This document shows positions 32,661 to 40,896 of a DNA stretch of 64,000 nt, in pieces (the stretch's first letter is position 1; the number at the start of each line of letters is the position of its first letter). The notes under the pieces are model-generated. The model saw only the letters and a list, made by a program, of their open reading frames with translations, had not been told where the DNA came from and did no database searches. Source of the stretch: Phycisphaerales bacterium. GTDB taxonomy: Bacteria > Planctomycetota > Phycisphaerae > Phycisphaerales > UBA1924. Where the stretch lies: assembly GCA_020853815.1 (NCBI GenBank), contig JADYYE010000022.1, positions 1 to 64,000 of the forward strand, in the 5' to 3' direction. The translations under genes and the position numbers were made by a program.

Positions 32661-33860
32661 ATGGCGGACAAGCCGAGAGTCACGCTCGCGAGCAACGGCG
32701 GGTATTGGCTAGCCTACTTCTATGACTCACTCGGGCGTCGCAGAGCCAGGAGTCTTGGCTCCAAGTCCGAAGTCGGCCGTCGCCAAGCGCTCGTGCTTTG
32801 CGAACGGCTGGCGATCGAGCTCGCCGCCCAGCCGCAAAAAGCCGACGTCGGACGAGCCCCGACCATGGCCGAGTGGATCCAGGTATTCATCACTCTCAAG
32901 CCCGATCTCGGAGCGCGGGCAAGGCGAGCCTACCGCCAGGCGGCCGAGAGGTTCATGAAGTTCTCGGGCACCACAACGCGGATCGACCGGATCACCGCCA
33001 CCGTGGCCGCGGAATGGGTCGCGACGCTCGGCACGCCATACGTCGTGATACAGGATGGCAAGGAACTGAGCCGCACGCTATCGCCATCCACCGTTGCACA
33101 CTACTCCCGGCACGTCCGCTGCATCTTCAACGAAGCCGTGCATCAGGGCGTTCTGGCGGTTAACCCGTTCGCGCGAATCCGCACACAGCCCAAGAAAATC
33201 GAGCGGAGCTGGTGCTATGTCGACCGCGACGTGTTCAATCGCATCCTCGCAGTCTGCCGGAACGATGGATGGAGGTGCTTTGTCGCCTTGCAACGGTTTG
33301 GAGCGTTGCGCAAGGGCGAGGCGTTGGACGTGCGATGGCACATGATCGACTGGGAACGCCACATCCTCACCATCCCGGAGGTCATCACGAAGACCAGCCA
33401 GGAGCGGCTTGTGCCGCTCGACCCCACCCTTTTCGACCTGCTCAAAGCGGCAAGACGCGACCGCAAAGACACCGATTTCATCGTCCACGAGCACGATGTG
33501 GACCGTCGCAGCGACAGCAACCAGCACAGCCGATTCCGGACGGTCCTGAAAAAGGCCGGGGTGCTGCCGTGGGAGGACCTCTTCCAGACGCTTCGCCGCA
33601 ACGCGGTTCAGGACTTGCGGGAAGCCCTCAAGGACCCCTGGGCCGTGACTGCAATCGCCGGTCACTCGGAGGAAGTCGAGCGGAAGTACTACCTTGGCCG
33701 CGTCCGACAGGCCGACATCGAGAGGATCACTGGCGCAGCCAAGGACGCAGAGCTCGACCTCGTTCTCGCCCGCTGGAAGTCACTGTCGCGAGAGACCCGC
33801 GAGAGGATTCTCAGTTTGGTCCGAACGCCCGACGCCGGCGCGTCGCCGTCTACGCCGTGA
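32661..33860 (+). CDS. Tyrosine integrase of the island
   Basis: The ATG at 32661 follows GAGAAGG and gives 399 residues. The domains are an N-terminal arm-binding part (GGYWLAYFYDSLGRRRARSL), a core-binding domain (about 65-170) and a catalytic domain. Residues seen are Arg in FGALRKGEALDVRW, Lys in TKTSQERLVPL, Gln-Thr-Leu-Arg replacing the usual His-x-x-Arg (FQTLRRNAV), His in IAGHSEEVERKYYLGRV, and the Tyr nucleophile there. It lies about 680 bp from the 3' end of tRNA-Lys, the classic position for an integrase using that tRNA as attachment site. Confidence 0.9.
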   Translation: MADKPRVTLASNGGYWLAYFYDSLGRRRARSLGSKSEVGRRQALVLCERLAIELAAQPQKADVGRAPTMAEWIQVFITLKPDLGARARRAYRQAAERFMKFSGTTTRIDRITATVAAEWVATLGTPYVVIQDGKELSRTLSPSTVAHYSRHVRCIFNEAVHQGVLAVNPFARIRTQPKKIERSWCYVDRDVFNRILAVCRNDGWRCFVALQRFGALRKGEALDVRWHMIDWERHILTIPEVITKTSQERLVPLDPTLFDLLKAARRDRKDTDFIVHEHDVDRRSDSNQHSRFRTVLKKAGVLPWEDLFQTLRRNAVQDLREALKDPWAVTAIAGHSEEVERKYYLGRVRQADIERITGAAKDAELDLVLARWKSLSRETRERILSLVRTPDAGASPSTP

Positions 33861-34446
33861 ACGCTCGAAGCCGGGTGATCACAGCCGGAACATCCTCATC
33901 CCTGAGCTCTCTCGGCACCGCGGAGTAGTACTCTGCGCTGATTCCAAGCAACTTGCGGTCCACATCGTCGTCTGGCGGAACATCCAGAAAGTCGTCACCG
34001 TCCGCGAAGTCATGATCCCAGAGCACCTGGTCGCTGAGGGCATCGACCGCAGCATCCCACGCCTCGGGATCGTCCTCCTGCTCGGAGGGTGCCTCAAGCC
34101 CGCACTCCAAGCACGCGGTCCGGACCATCATGCGAACCCCGGTGCCATCCGGGTCGTCAAGCTCAACCTCAATCAACCCCTTGAGTTGCTGAAAGACGAC
34201 GAAGACCGCCGCCTCGTTCGCCGCTGTGTGCGAGGGCATCGGTACCGCGGGATCGAACAGCGCCGCGGCCAAGTCTTCGAGCACGGCGATCCGTTGGCCG
34301 TACGACAGAACATCAAACGGGCCGACGCCGGTCTGATGTTCTTCACCCCACTCGGCCAGATCCTCCACGAGGCCACCTAGCGCGGCCTTGAACGCCGTCG
34401 CTTCGCCGTCTTTGAGACACCTGTTGCCTTGGGAAGTTCGCCACAT
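33850..34446 (-). CDS. Conserved hypothetical acidic protein
   Basis: The 198-residue product is acidic and helical (CLKDGEATAFKAALGGLVED, then QRIAVLEDLAAALFDP), with a C-rich ACLECGLEAP and a strongly acidic end. I recall similar proteins in Planctomycetes, starting MWRT and carrying a KDGEA-like motif, without known function. It lies between the integrase and tRNA-Lys and overlaps the integrase end by 11 bp. It may be a cargo gene at the island edge or an accessory of integration. Confidence 0.65.
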   Translation of the reverse strand: MWRTSQGNRCLKDGEATAFKAALGGLVEDLAEWGEEHQTGVGPFDVLSYGQRIAVLEDLAAALFDPAVPMPSHTAANEAAVFVVFQQLKGLIEVELDDPDGTGVRMMVRTACLECGLEAPSEQEDDPEAWDAAVDALSDQVLWDHDFADGDDFLDVPPDDDVDRKLLGISAEYYSAVPRELRDEDVPAVITRLRAFTA

Positions 34447-34538
34447 GGCCGCTCACTCCGCGACCAAACTGACACAAAAACTGGCACAAACCGAGGGTGG
34501 GCTGCGCCGGCTCGCGCGCAAACCCTTGGAACTTCAAG

Positions 34539-34611
<73 letters not shown>

Positions 34612-34879
34612 GTCTGCGGCCCATGCCGCGGGGACAAGTGTATGCCGCTCGCGCGCGTCGGCAAATCCGCCCGCACGCTGCTCCGGAGAATGTTCGGGTA
34701 GAGTATTCACATGAGCCCTCACCGCAGCCCCCAACTCGGCCACACCCAGGATTCCATGATCCAGGTGGTCACGGGGCGAGCGACTGACCCGGCAAGACTC
34801 GTGCGAGCTTGGCCGAAACCGGCGAGCGGAATGGGCCAACGAGTCTCACGGAGGACGCCATGACCGCACGGAGGAAGCC

Positions 34880-36928
34880 ATGAAATCGCGTCGGAGCATG
34901 AGTCTGCCCGCGGTCTTGGCCGCGGTTGGCGCACCGGTAGGGAGCGGCCTGGTCGCGCGTGCGGCGGGTTGGCCGTGGTGGTTGGTGCTTGGTGCCGTCG
35001 TCGTCGCGCTCGCGGTCGTGATCCTGACGCAGCGGCGTGAGCTGTTCACGCCGTTCATGGAGAAAGTCGTAGAGCCGGAAATCACTCGTCCGCACGATGA
35101 AGCCAAGCGCACGCGATATATGGTTCTCCTCTGGCTCGCGGTCGGCGCTTCGTTGATCGCGGTCGTGCTCGGTGCGGGGCAATGGGGCTGGGCGGCGTTC
35201 ACGCTTTCCCTCGGCGGAGCGCTGGTATATCACGGCTCCAAGGTCCATGTCCCGCGCGGGCGCGGGCGCGCCGCCGCGAGCATTGCCGTGGGCGGGTTCC
35301 TCGTCTCTCTGAGCGCGAACTTCATCGCGGGCGCGCTGGCGGGAGAGACCGCCCTCGACAAGAGCGTCGCGAACATCGACACCAACGTCCGCGCACTACT
35401 CGGCCTGACCAAAAAGATCGACGAAACCACGACCCGGACCGAAGGCAAGGTCGACAAGTCAAACGAGCAGCTTGCGCTCATTCTGAAATACCTCGAATCC
35501 CAGAAGCAACCCGGCGTCGATCCGTCGAGCGTGCCCGTGCCGCCCGAAGTACTCGCGGCCGCACACGCCCTGATGAAATCCAAGGATGCTCACGATCGCG
35601 CGCAGGCGGCCATCGTCTTGAAACAATGGGATGCGGCCAAGAGAGAGATCGACGCGTTCAATGCCTCGCCCGCGGAGGACGAAGTCTTCCGCAACAAGAC
35701 CATCGAGGGGCGCTTCTACTTCGCTCAGCGGCGATTTGACGATGCGGTGCCTCCGTACGAGATTGCGTTTGCGCTCCGTCCCGATGAACTCGACGCTCGC
35801 AACAACCTCGCGATCGCGCTGCAAAGTTGCAAAATCGGTGACATCAGCGCCAAGCGCCTTCGCGCGATCGATATTCACAAGTCCTCGCTTGCAAGGCCTG
35901 ATATCGCGCGCACTCACTGGGCCTTGATCCAGAACAACCTGAGTGCTGCTCTGAACGATCAGGCCTTGGCCAGCGAGAGCGCGGAGCGGGCCCGCCTGCT
36001 CGGCGAAGCTGTGGCGGCGTGCCGCGAGGCGCTCACGGTCCGCACCCGCGACGCTCTGCCGCAGGAGTGGGCCATGACCCAAATCAACCTTGGCAAGGCC
36101 CTGCACAGTCAAGCGATGGCTTGTGAGGGTGCGGAACGGGCACGACTGTTCGTTGAAGCGGTAACCGCGTTCCGTGAAACGCTCACGGTCTATTCCCGCA
36201 ACTCTCTGCCGCAGGAGTGGGCCTTGACCCAGAACAACCTGGGCGCTGCCTTGACCTACCAGGCCTCGGCCAGCGAGGGCGCGGAGCGGGCCCGCCTGCT
36301 CGGCGAAGCTGTGGCGGCGTGCTGCGAGGCGCTCACGGTCCGCACCCGCGACACCCTGCCGTACGATTGGGCTATGACCCAAAGCAACCTTGGCAATGTT
36401 CTGAGCGATCAGGCCTTGGCCAGCGAGAGCGCGGAGCGGGCCCGCCTGCTTGGCGAAGCTGTGGCGGCGTGCCGCGAGGCGCTCACGGTCCGCACCCGCG
36501 ACGCTCTGCCGTACGATTGGGCCGAGACCCAGAGCGGCCTCGGCATCGCCTTGGGTAATCAGGCGCTGGCAAACGAGGGTGCGGAGCGGGCCCGCCTGCT
36601 CGGCGAAGCAGTGGAGGCGTTCCGTGGAACCCTCACGGTCTGCACCCGAGACACCCTGCCGTACGCCTGGGCCATGACCCAGAGCAACCTTGGCTTCGCC
36701 TTGGCTAGTGAGGCGCTGGCCAGCGAGGACACTGAGAGATCCCAGCTACTGAGGTCTTCGATCGCCGCGTGCAAGGGTGCGCTCGCGATCCTGACACACG
36801 AGCACTTTCCTGTCGGCCACGAGATGGCCTTGGAAAACCTGAAGATCGCTCGCGACCTTTACGAATCCTCCGGCTGCTCATCCGGCCCCGACGGCGTTCC
36901 GTTCGACGACATCCCCCCGGCGGAGTGA
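34880..36928 (+). CDS. Membrane protein with tandem TPR-like repeats
   Basis: The 682-residue protein has three to four membrane helices near the N-terminus (about 10-50, 75-115 and 125-145) and a helical linker. TPR-like units follow. Five or six are nearly identical 50-residue copies with the theme WAMTQSNLGNVLSDQALASE followed by ARLLGEAVAACREALTVRT. The long repeats place it among large TPR proteins that act as scaffolds. The C-terminal region would probably extend into the cytoplasm or periplasm, which is undetermined. It is the first gene outside the island and has no clear partner. Internal DNA repeats suggest recent copy changes. Confidence 0.85.
   Translation: MKSRRSMSLPAVLAAVGAPVGSGLVARAAGWPWWLVLGAVVVALAVVILTQRRELFTPFMEKVVEPEITRPHDEAKRTRYMVLLWLAVGASLIAVVLGAGQWGWAAFTLSLGGALVYHGSKVHVPRGRGRAAASIAVGGFLVSLSANFIAGALAGETALDKSVANIDTNVRALLGLTKKIDETTTRTEGKVDKSNEQLALILKYLESQKQPGVDPSSVPVPPEVLAAAHALMKSKDAHDRAQAAIVLKQWDAAKREIDAFNASPAEDEVFRNKTIEGRFYFAQRRFDDAVPPYEIAFALRPDELDARNNLAIALQSCKIGDISAKRLRAIDIHKSSLARPDIARTHWALIQNNLSAALNDQALASESAERARLLGEAVAACREALTVRTRDALPQEWAMTQINLGKALHSQAMACEGAERARLFVEAVTAFRETLTVYSRNSLPQEWALTQNNLGAALTYQASASEGAERARLLGEAVAACCEALTVRTRDTLPYDWAMTQSNLGNVLSDQALASESAERARLLGEAVAACREALTVRTRDALPYDWAETQSGLGIALGNQALANEGAERARLLGEAVEAFRGTLTVCTRDTLPYAWAMTQSNLGFALASEALASEDTERSQLLRSSIAACKGALAILTHEHFPVGHEMALENLKIARDLYESSGCSSGPDGVPFDDIPPAE
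35930..36800 (+). repeat. Tandem 150-bp repeats inside the TPR gene
   Basis: Copies start near 36000, 36150, 36300, 36450 and 36600. The segment CGGCGAAGCTGTGGCGGCGT is identical in the copies at 36001 and 36301. The period is exactly 150 bp, i.e. 50 codons, so gain or loss of a unit keeps the frame. Confidence 0.85.
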
Positions 36929-37246
36929 CTCGTTCGATGGAACACCGGCGGGGACCGCCGGGCCACCCAAGGCCTCCGATTCCTATTCTCCATTCCCCGC
37001 TCCCGACTCCCCATTGCCCATTGCCCACTCCCCATTCCCCTCCCTGCCTCCCAAACCGAACATCCGTTCGGGTATCTCGGGTCCCAACCCCCGTTTGACC
37101 GAATCTTGACCCCGGTCTACCGTCTAGGCCCTGGAATCACGGTTCCGGGACGCGGTCGCTCGGTGTTCGAGCGCGCGAAAGGTCACACTCGACGGCGTCG
37201 GGCCCGCGGCAAGGCGGGGGACGCGCGACGATCGCGGAGTTTTCTC
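36929..37246. other. Intergenic region with dyad, pyrimidine-rich repeat and promoter
   Basis: It contains a CCGGCGG-GGA-CCGCCGG dyad (36945-36961). About 75 bp (36975-37050) of degenerate CCCATTCC/CCCATTGCC repeats follow, and then the rpmF promoter candidate. No gene is visible. Confidence 0.5.
37095..37123 (+). promoter_or_regulatory. Candidate promoter of rpmF-plsX-fabH
   Basis: TTGACC (37095-37100) and TACCGT (37118-37123) are separated by 17 bp, about 120 bp before rpmF. A second TTGACC starts at 37106. The -35 is strong and the -10 weak. Confidence 0.4.
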
Positions 37247-37447
37247 ATGCTCCCTCCACAGAGAGTCAGCCACGGCCGCACCCGTCGGCGCCGCTCGCAC
37301 CAGGCCCTCGAGGCCATCCAGATGGGCGTCTGCCCGCTCTCGGGCATGCCCAAGCTGCACCATCGCGTCTGCAAGGAATCCGGGTACGTTCGCCCCGGTC
37401 TGAAGATCAAGGTTCCGAAGCTGGGCATCGGGACGTCTGATCAGTAA
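37247..37447 (+). CDS. rpmF: 50S ribosomal protein L32 (bL32)
   Basis: The open frame extends upstream, but the ATG at 37247 gives the expected size of 66 residues, starting MLPPQRVSHGRTRRRRSHQA, the standard bL32 beginning (usually PxxRxSxxRxxxRRSH). The zinc-ribbon region reads CPLSGMPKLHHRVCKESGY. Only one Cys of each CxxC pair remains, so it is a Cys-poor variant. It is followed by plsX and fabH, the common bacterial order linking the ribosome with lipid synthesis. Confidence 0.95.
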   Translation: MLPPQRVSHGRTRRRRSHQALEAIQMGVCPLSGMPKLHHRVCKESGYVRPGLKIKVPKLGIGTSDQ

Positions 37448-37542
37448 CGCTCGATCAGCACTCGCCGTGCGCCCAAAGGCCGCCCCGCCGCGATCGGCGT
37501 GTCGGGTGGTCATTCACGCGCCGGCTCTCGGGGTCGATCCAC

Positions 37543-38598
37543 ATGCGAATCGCGGTTGATGTGATGGGCGGCGATCACGCGCCCGACGCCATCCTCAAGG
37601 GATGCTTCGACGCCCTCGAACACCTGGGCCCGCACGACGAGCTCGTCCTGGTCGGCCCGGAGAGGGTCATCCGCGAGGCGATGCACGAGCGCGGCGTGTC
37701 GGACACCCGCCTGGTCATCGAGCGGGCCGAGGACGTCATCGCGATGGACGAGTCGCCCGCCAAGGCGGTGCGCTCCAAGCCCGATTCGTCGATCGTGAAG
37801 ATGGCCCTGGTCGGCTCGGAAAAATCCGAGCGTCGCTGCGACGTGGTGCTCTCGGCGGGAAATACCGGCGCGTGCGTCGCGGCCGCGATCATGCACATGC
37901 GCCGCCTGCGGTACGTGCACCGCCCGGGCATCGCCGTCACGTTCCCCGCGTTCCACGGGCCGATGGTCCTGACCGACGCGGGCGCGAACCCGGAGCCCAA
38001 GGCCAGCCACCTGTGGCAATATGGCGTGATGGCCGAGGTCTATGCCCAGCGGACGCTGGGGATCGCCAAGCCGCGTGTGGCGCTGATGAACATCGGCTCG
38101 GAAGAGGCCAAGGGCACGGGGATCATCAAGCAGACCCGCGACCTCTTGAAGTCGACGCCGGGGCTCAACTACATCGGGTACGTGGAGGGGCGCGACCTGT
38201 TTGAGGGCGCGGCGGACGTGATCATCACCGACGGCCTGGTGGGCAACACCGTGCTGAAGTCGGCCGAGGGCATGGCGCGGAGCCTGTTCAAGGCGATCGC
38301 GCACGAGATCCTGGCGCAGAAGCCCGAGCTGATGCTCGATTTCGAGCCCATCGTCAAGAGCATCTACGCCAAGAACGACTACCACGAGCACGGCGGGGCG
38401 CCGCTCTTGGGTGTCAACGGGTCGTGCTTCATCGCGCACGGGTCGAGCGAGGCGCGCACGATCAAGGCCGCGGTGCGCAACTGCCGGAACTACGTGGCGT
38501 CGGGCGTGAACGAGGCGATCGTTCAGCGATTGGCCGATCTCGAACCCATGATGAACGAGATGGCGGCCGTCGAGCGCGATCAAAGGACGCCGGTCTGA
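37543..38598 (+). CDS. plsX: Phosphate acyltransferase PlsX
   Basis: The 351-residue protein has the PlsX hallmarks: MRIAVDVMGGDHAPDAILKG at the N-terminus, LSAGNTGACVAAAI, VTFPAFHGPMVLTDAGANPE, and GYVEGRDLFEGAADVIITDG. It converts acyl-ACP and phosphate to acyl-phosphate, the donor for PlsY in phospholipid synthesis, at the inner face of the membrane. It lies 95 bp after rpmF and 133 bp before fabH, probably in one transcription unit. Confidence 0.97.
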   Translation: MRIAVDVMGGDHAPDAILKGCFDALEHLGPHDELVLVGPERVIREAMHERGVSDTRLVIERAEDVIAMDESPAKAVRSKPDSSIVKMALVGSEKSERRCDVVLSAGNTGACVAAAIMHMRRLRYVHRPGIAVTFPAFHGPMVLTDAGANPEPKASHLWQYGVMAEVYAQRTLGIAKPRVALMNIGSEEAKGTGIIKQTRDLLKSTPGLNYIGYVEGRDLFEGAADVIITDGLVGNTVLKSAEGMARSLFKAIAHEILAQKPELMLDFEPIVKSIYAKNDYHEHGGAPLLGVNGSCFIAHGSSEARTIKAAVRNCRNYVASGVNEAIVQRLADLEPMMNEMAAVERDQRTPV

Positions 38599-38731
38599 TC
38601 GAACCCCCGGGCATCGCGTCGGACGGGACCGGAAATCCGCTGGGGCGATCCCTTTGGAGCAGGCTCGGAGGGTCCGGCCATTTGGCCAATTGGCGCTTTG
38701 GCCATTTGGATTCCCTCCTACACTGGGCACC

Positions 38732-39760
38732 ATGAGTGGTCCCCATCAGCCCGGCGGAGCCCAGCGTGTCGGCGTGCGCATCGCCGGGACCGGATCGTGC
38801 CTTCCCGAACGCAAGCTCACCAACGCCGACCTCGTCAATATGATGGAAACCTCGGACGAGTGGATCGTGCAGCGCACGGGCATCCGCGAGCGCCGCATCG
38901 CCGATCACACCGGGCCGGAGTCGACCGACAAGCTGGCGGCCGAGTCGCTCCGTCGCGCCCTGGCGACGGCCCACATGGACGCCAAGGACCTGGACGCCAT
39001 CATCGTGGCGACCATGACCGGCGAGATGTCGTGCCCCCCCACGGCGTGCCTGGTGGCGGCCCAGATCGGCGCGGGCGCGTGCGGCGCGTTCGATCTGAAC
39101 GGCGCGTGCTGCGGCTTTGTGTTCGGGCTCAACGTCGCGCACGGGCTGGTGGCGGGCGGTGCGTATCGAAACGTGGCGCTCATCGGGGCCGACACCCTCA
39201 CGCGGTACATGGACTACAGCGACGCGGGGCGCTCGACCGCGATCATCTTCGGGGACGCGGCGGGGTGCGCGATCCTCCGCGCCACCGACGACACCTCCAA
39301 AGGCATCATCGCTCAATCGATGCACTCCGACGGCGCGGGCTGGAAGGAGATCTACGTCCCCACGCAGCCCTTCCACTTCCCGGAGGGCGTGCCCGTCGAC
39401 GCGTGCAAGTACGGGCGCGTGCAGATGAACGGCGCGGCGGTCTTCAAGTTCGCCGTCGGAACATTCTCGAACCTCATCGACGAGACGCTGCAGAAGGCCA
39501 GGCTCAAGCCCTCCGACATCGACCTGTACATCTGCCACCAGTCGAACCAGCGGATCCTTCACGCGGCCCGCGATCGATTCGGGCTCCCCGAGAACAAGCT
39601 GTACATCAACATCGATCGCGTGGGCAACACGGTGGCGGCGTCGGTCCCGCTGTGCCTCGACGAGGTCGTGCGGTCGCGAGGGCTGCCCGAGGGCGCCAAG
39701 GTTCTGTTCGTGGCGTTCGGCGGCGGGCTGACGTGGGGCTCGAGCCTGTGGCAGTTGTGA
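38732..39760 (+). CDS. fabH: 3-oxoacyl-ACP synthase III
   Basis: The ATG at 38732 gives 342 residues. The FabH active site is intact: Cys126 in NGACCGF, His269 in ICHQSNQRI and Asn299 in RVGNTVAAS. The C-terminal GGGLTWGSSLW is also typical. It condenses acetyl-CoA with malonyl-ACP to start fatty acid synthesis. The 133-bp gap before it holds an odd run of TTTGGCCATTTGG-type repeats (about 38676-38710). Confidence 0.96.
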   Translation: MSGPHQPGGAQRVGVRIAGTGSCLPERKLTNADLVNMMETSDEWIVQRTGIRERRIADHTGPESTDKLAAESLRRALATAHMDAKDLDAIIVATMTGEMSCPPTACLVAAQIGAGACGAFDLNGACCGFVFGLNVAHGLVAGGAYRNVALIGADTLTRYMDYSDAGRSTAIIFGDAAGCAILRATDDTSKGIIAQSMHSDGAGWKEIYVPTQPFHFPEGVPVDACKYGRVQMNGAAVFKFAVGTFSNLIDETLQKARLKPSDIDLYICHQSNQRILHAARDRFGLPENKLYINIDRVGNTVAASVPLCLDEVVRSRGLPEGAKVLFVAFGGGLTWGSSLWQL

Positions 39761-39771
39761 TCGCTCGTGAT

Positions 39772-40896
39772 CTACGCCGCGATCGGATCGCCCGATCGGC
39801 GTGCGAGCATGGAACTCGCGATCAGCCACGGCGGGAGGACGCGCGGATCGGAGGCGCGGGCGAAGGCGGCATCGAGCATCGGGCCGGGCGACATCGTCGC
39901 GACCACCAATCGCTCGGCCCGCGGCTCGTCCACGATTGAAACTCCCAGTTCTTCCAGCGCACGCCGGACCACGCCCGCGTTCTTCCCCGGAGCGACGAGC
40001 GCGGCCGACGAAAACCGCGACGTGCGATGGGCCGCGTCGAGCGCGTCGCGTGCGGCGGCCAGGCCGGTGAAGCGATCGAACATGGCGCGACGCATGGGGC
40101 GACGAATCTGACCTCGGATCGTTCGGCGGAGCTCAACGAGCCCCTCGGCGAAGCCGCGCATCGCGTCTTCCTTGCGTGCGATGGCGCGGTATCGGGAGCG
40201 GACCTCGCGCAGTTCTGCGCGGCGCTCGATCGCGGGGGCGTAGCGCTGCATGACCCAGCCGTTGTTGCGGACGAGGCGTGCGAGGATGGTGTTCATGTCG
40301 CGGTTGCCGGCGTCCTTGAGGTGATCGACGACGAACGCGGGCTCGAAGACGATGCGCAGGCCGTTGAGCATGAGCTTGGCGGCGAGGTCGTATTCCTCGG
40401 CGTAGTAGTTGAAGGCGTGGTCGTAGCCGCCGGCGTGGAGGAAGACGTCGCGCCGGATCGCCACGCCGCACCCGATGAAGACTTCGGGCAGGCCGCCGGC
40501 CTCGCGCGTTCGGAAGCGTGGGAGAAAGATGTCGGCCATGACGGCGGCGACATCGGCGGGCTGGGCGGCGAGGCGCGGGAGGAAATCGAGCGATCGCGGC
40601 GCGGAGTCATCGTCGAGCATGATGATCCACTCGACGCTCCGGTCCGCGGCCTGAACACCGAGATTCCTCGCCGCCGCGCCGAGGTTCTGCTCTTGCCTCA
40701 GAAACACGCGTGGCAGGCGCGCGGGGACTTCGCCCGCGACCCGCGACGCGGCGATCGTGGAGGCGTTGTCGACGATGATGACTTGGGCGCCGTGGGCGTC
40801 GTGGGCGTGGAGCGATTCGAGCTGCGCGAGCGTGTGGAGCAGGCGATCGGCGCGATCGCGGGTCGGGAGGACGTAGGCGATGCGAGGGGCTTTCAT
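39772..40896 (-). CDS. Glycosyltransferase family 2
   Basis: The 374-residue protein has a GT-A fold N-terminal domain: IAYVLPTRDRADRLLHTLAQ, VIIVDNAS, and the metal-binding Asp motif in WIIMLDDDSAPRS. The later YAEEYDLAAKLMLNGLRIVF matches the ED-type catalytic region. The C-terminal 110 residues are helical and unassigned. Its ATG overlaps the stop of the HldE-like gene (ATGA), so both are translated together. It probably adds a sugar to a lipopolysaccharide core or another surface glycan. Confidence 0.9.
   Translation of the reverse strand: MKAPRIAYVLPTRDRADRLLHTLAQLESLHAHDAHGAQVIIVDNASTIAASRVAGEVPARLPRVFLRQEQNLGAAARNLGVQAADRSVEWIIMLDDDSAPRSLDFLPRLAAQPADVAAVMADIFLPRFRTREAGGLPEVFIGCGVAIRRDVFLHAGGYDHAFNYYAEEYDLAAKLMLNGLRIVFEPAFVVDHLKDAGNRDMNTILARLVRNNGWVMQRYAPAIERRAELREVRSRYRAIARKEDAMRGFAEGLVELRRTIRGQIRRPMRRAMFDRFTGLAAARDALDAAHRTSRFSSAALVAPGKNAGVVRRALEELGVSIVDEPRAERLVVATMSPGPMLDAAFARASDPRVLPPWLIASSMLARRSGDPIAA

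Larger units (their letters stand above)
1..34538. mobile_element. Genomic island ending at tRNA-Lys (left end outside the window)
   Basis: The support is an integrase beside a tRNA 3' end, excisionase-like genes, an XRE/ImmA switch, a coupling ATPase with replication-relaxation proteins, further recombinases, an IS5 fragment and a dense defence cargo. The far attachment copy was not found in this window, so the element probably extends further left. It may also be a composite of more than one insertion. The boundary at tRNA-Lys is the firmer one. Confidence 0.6.
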
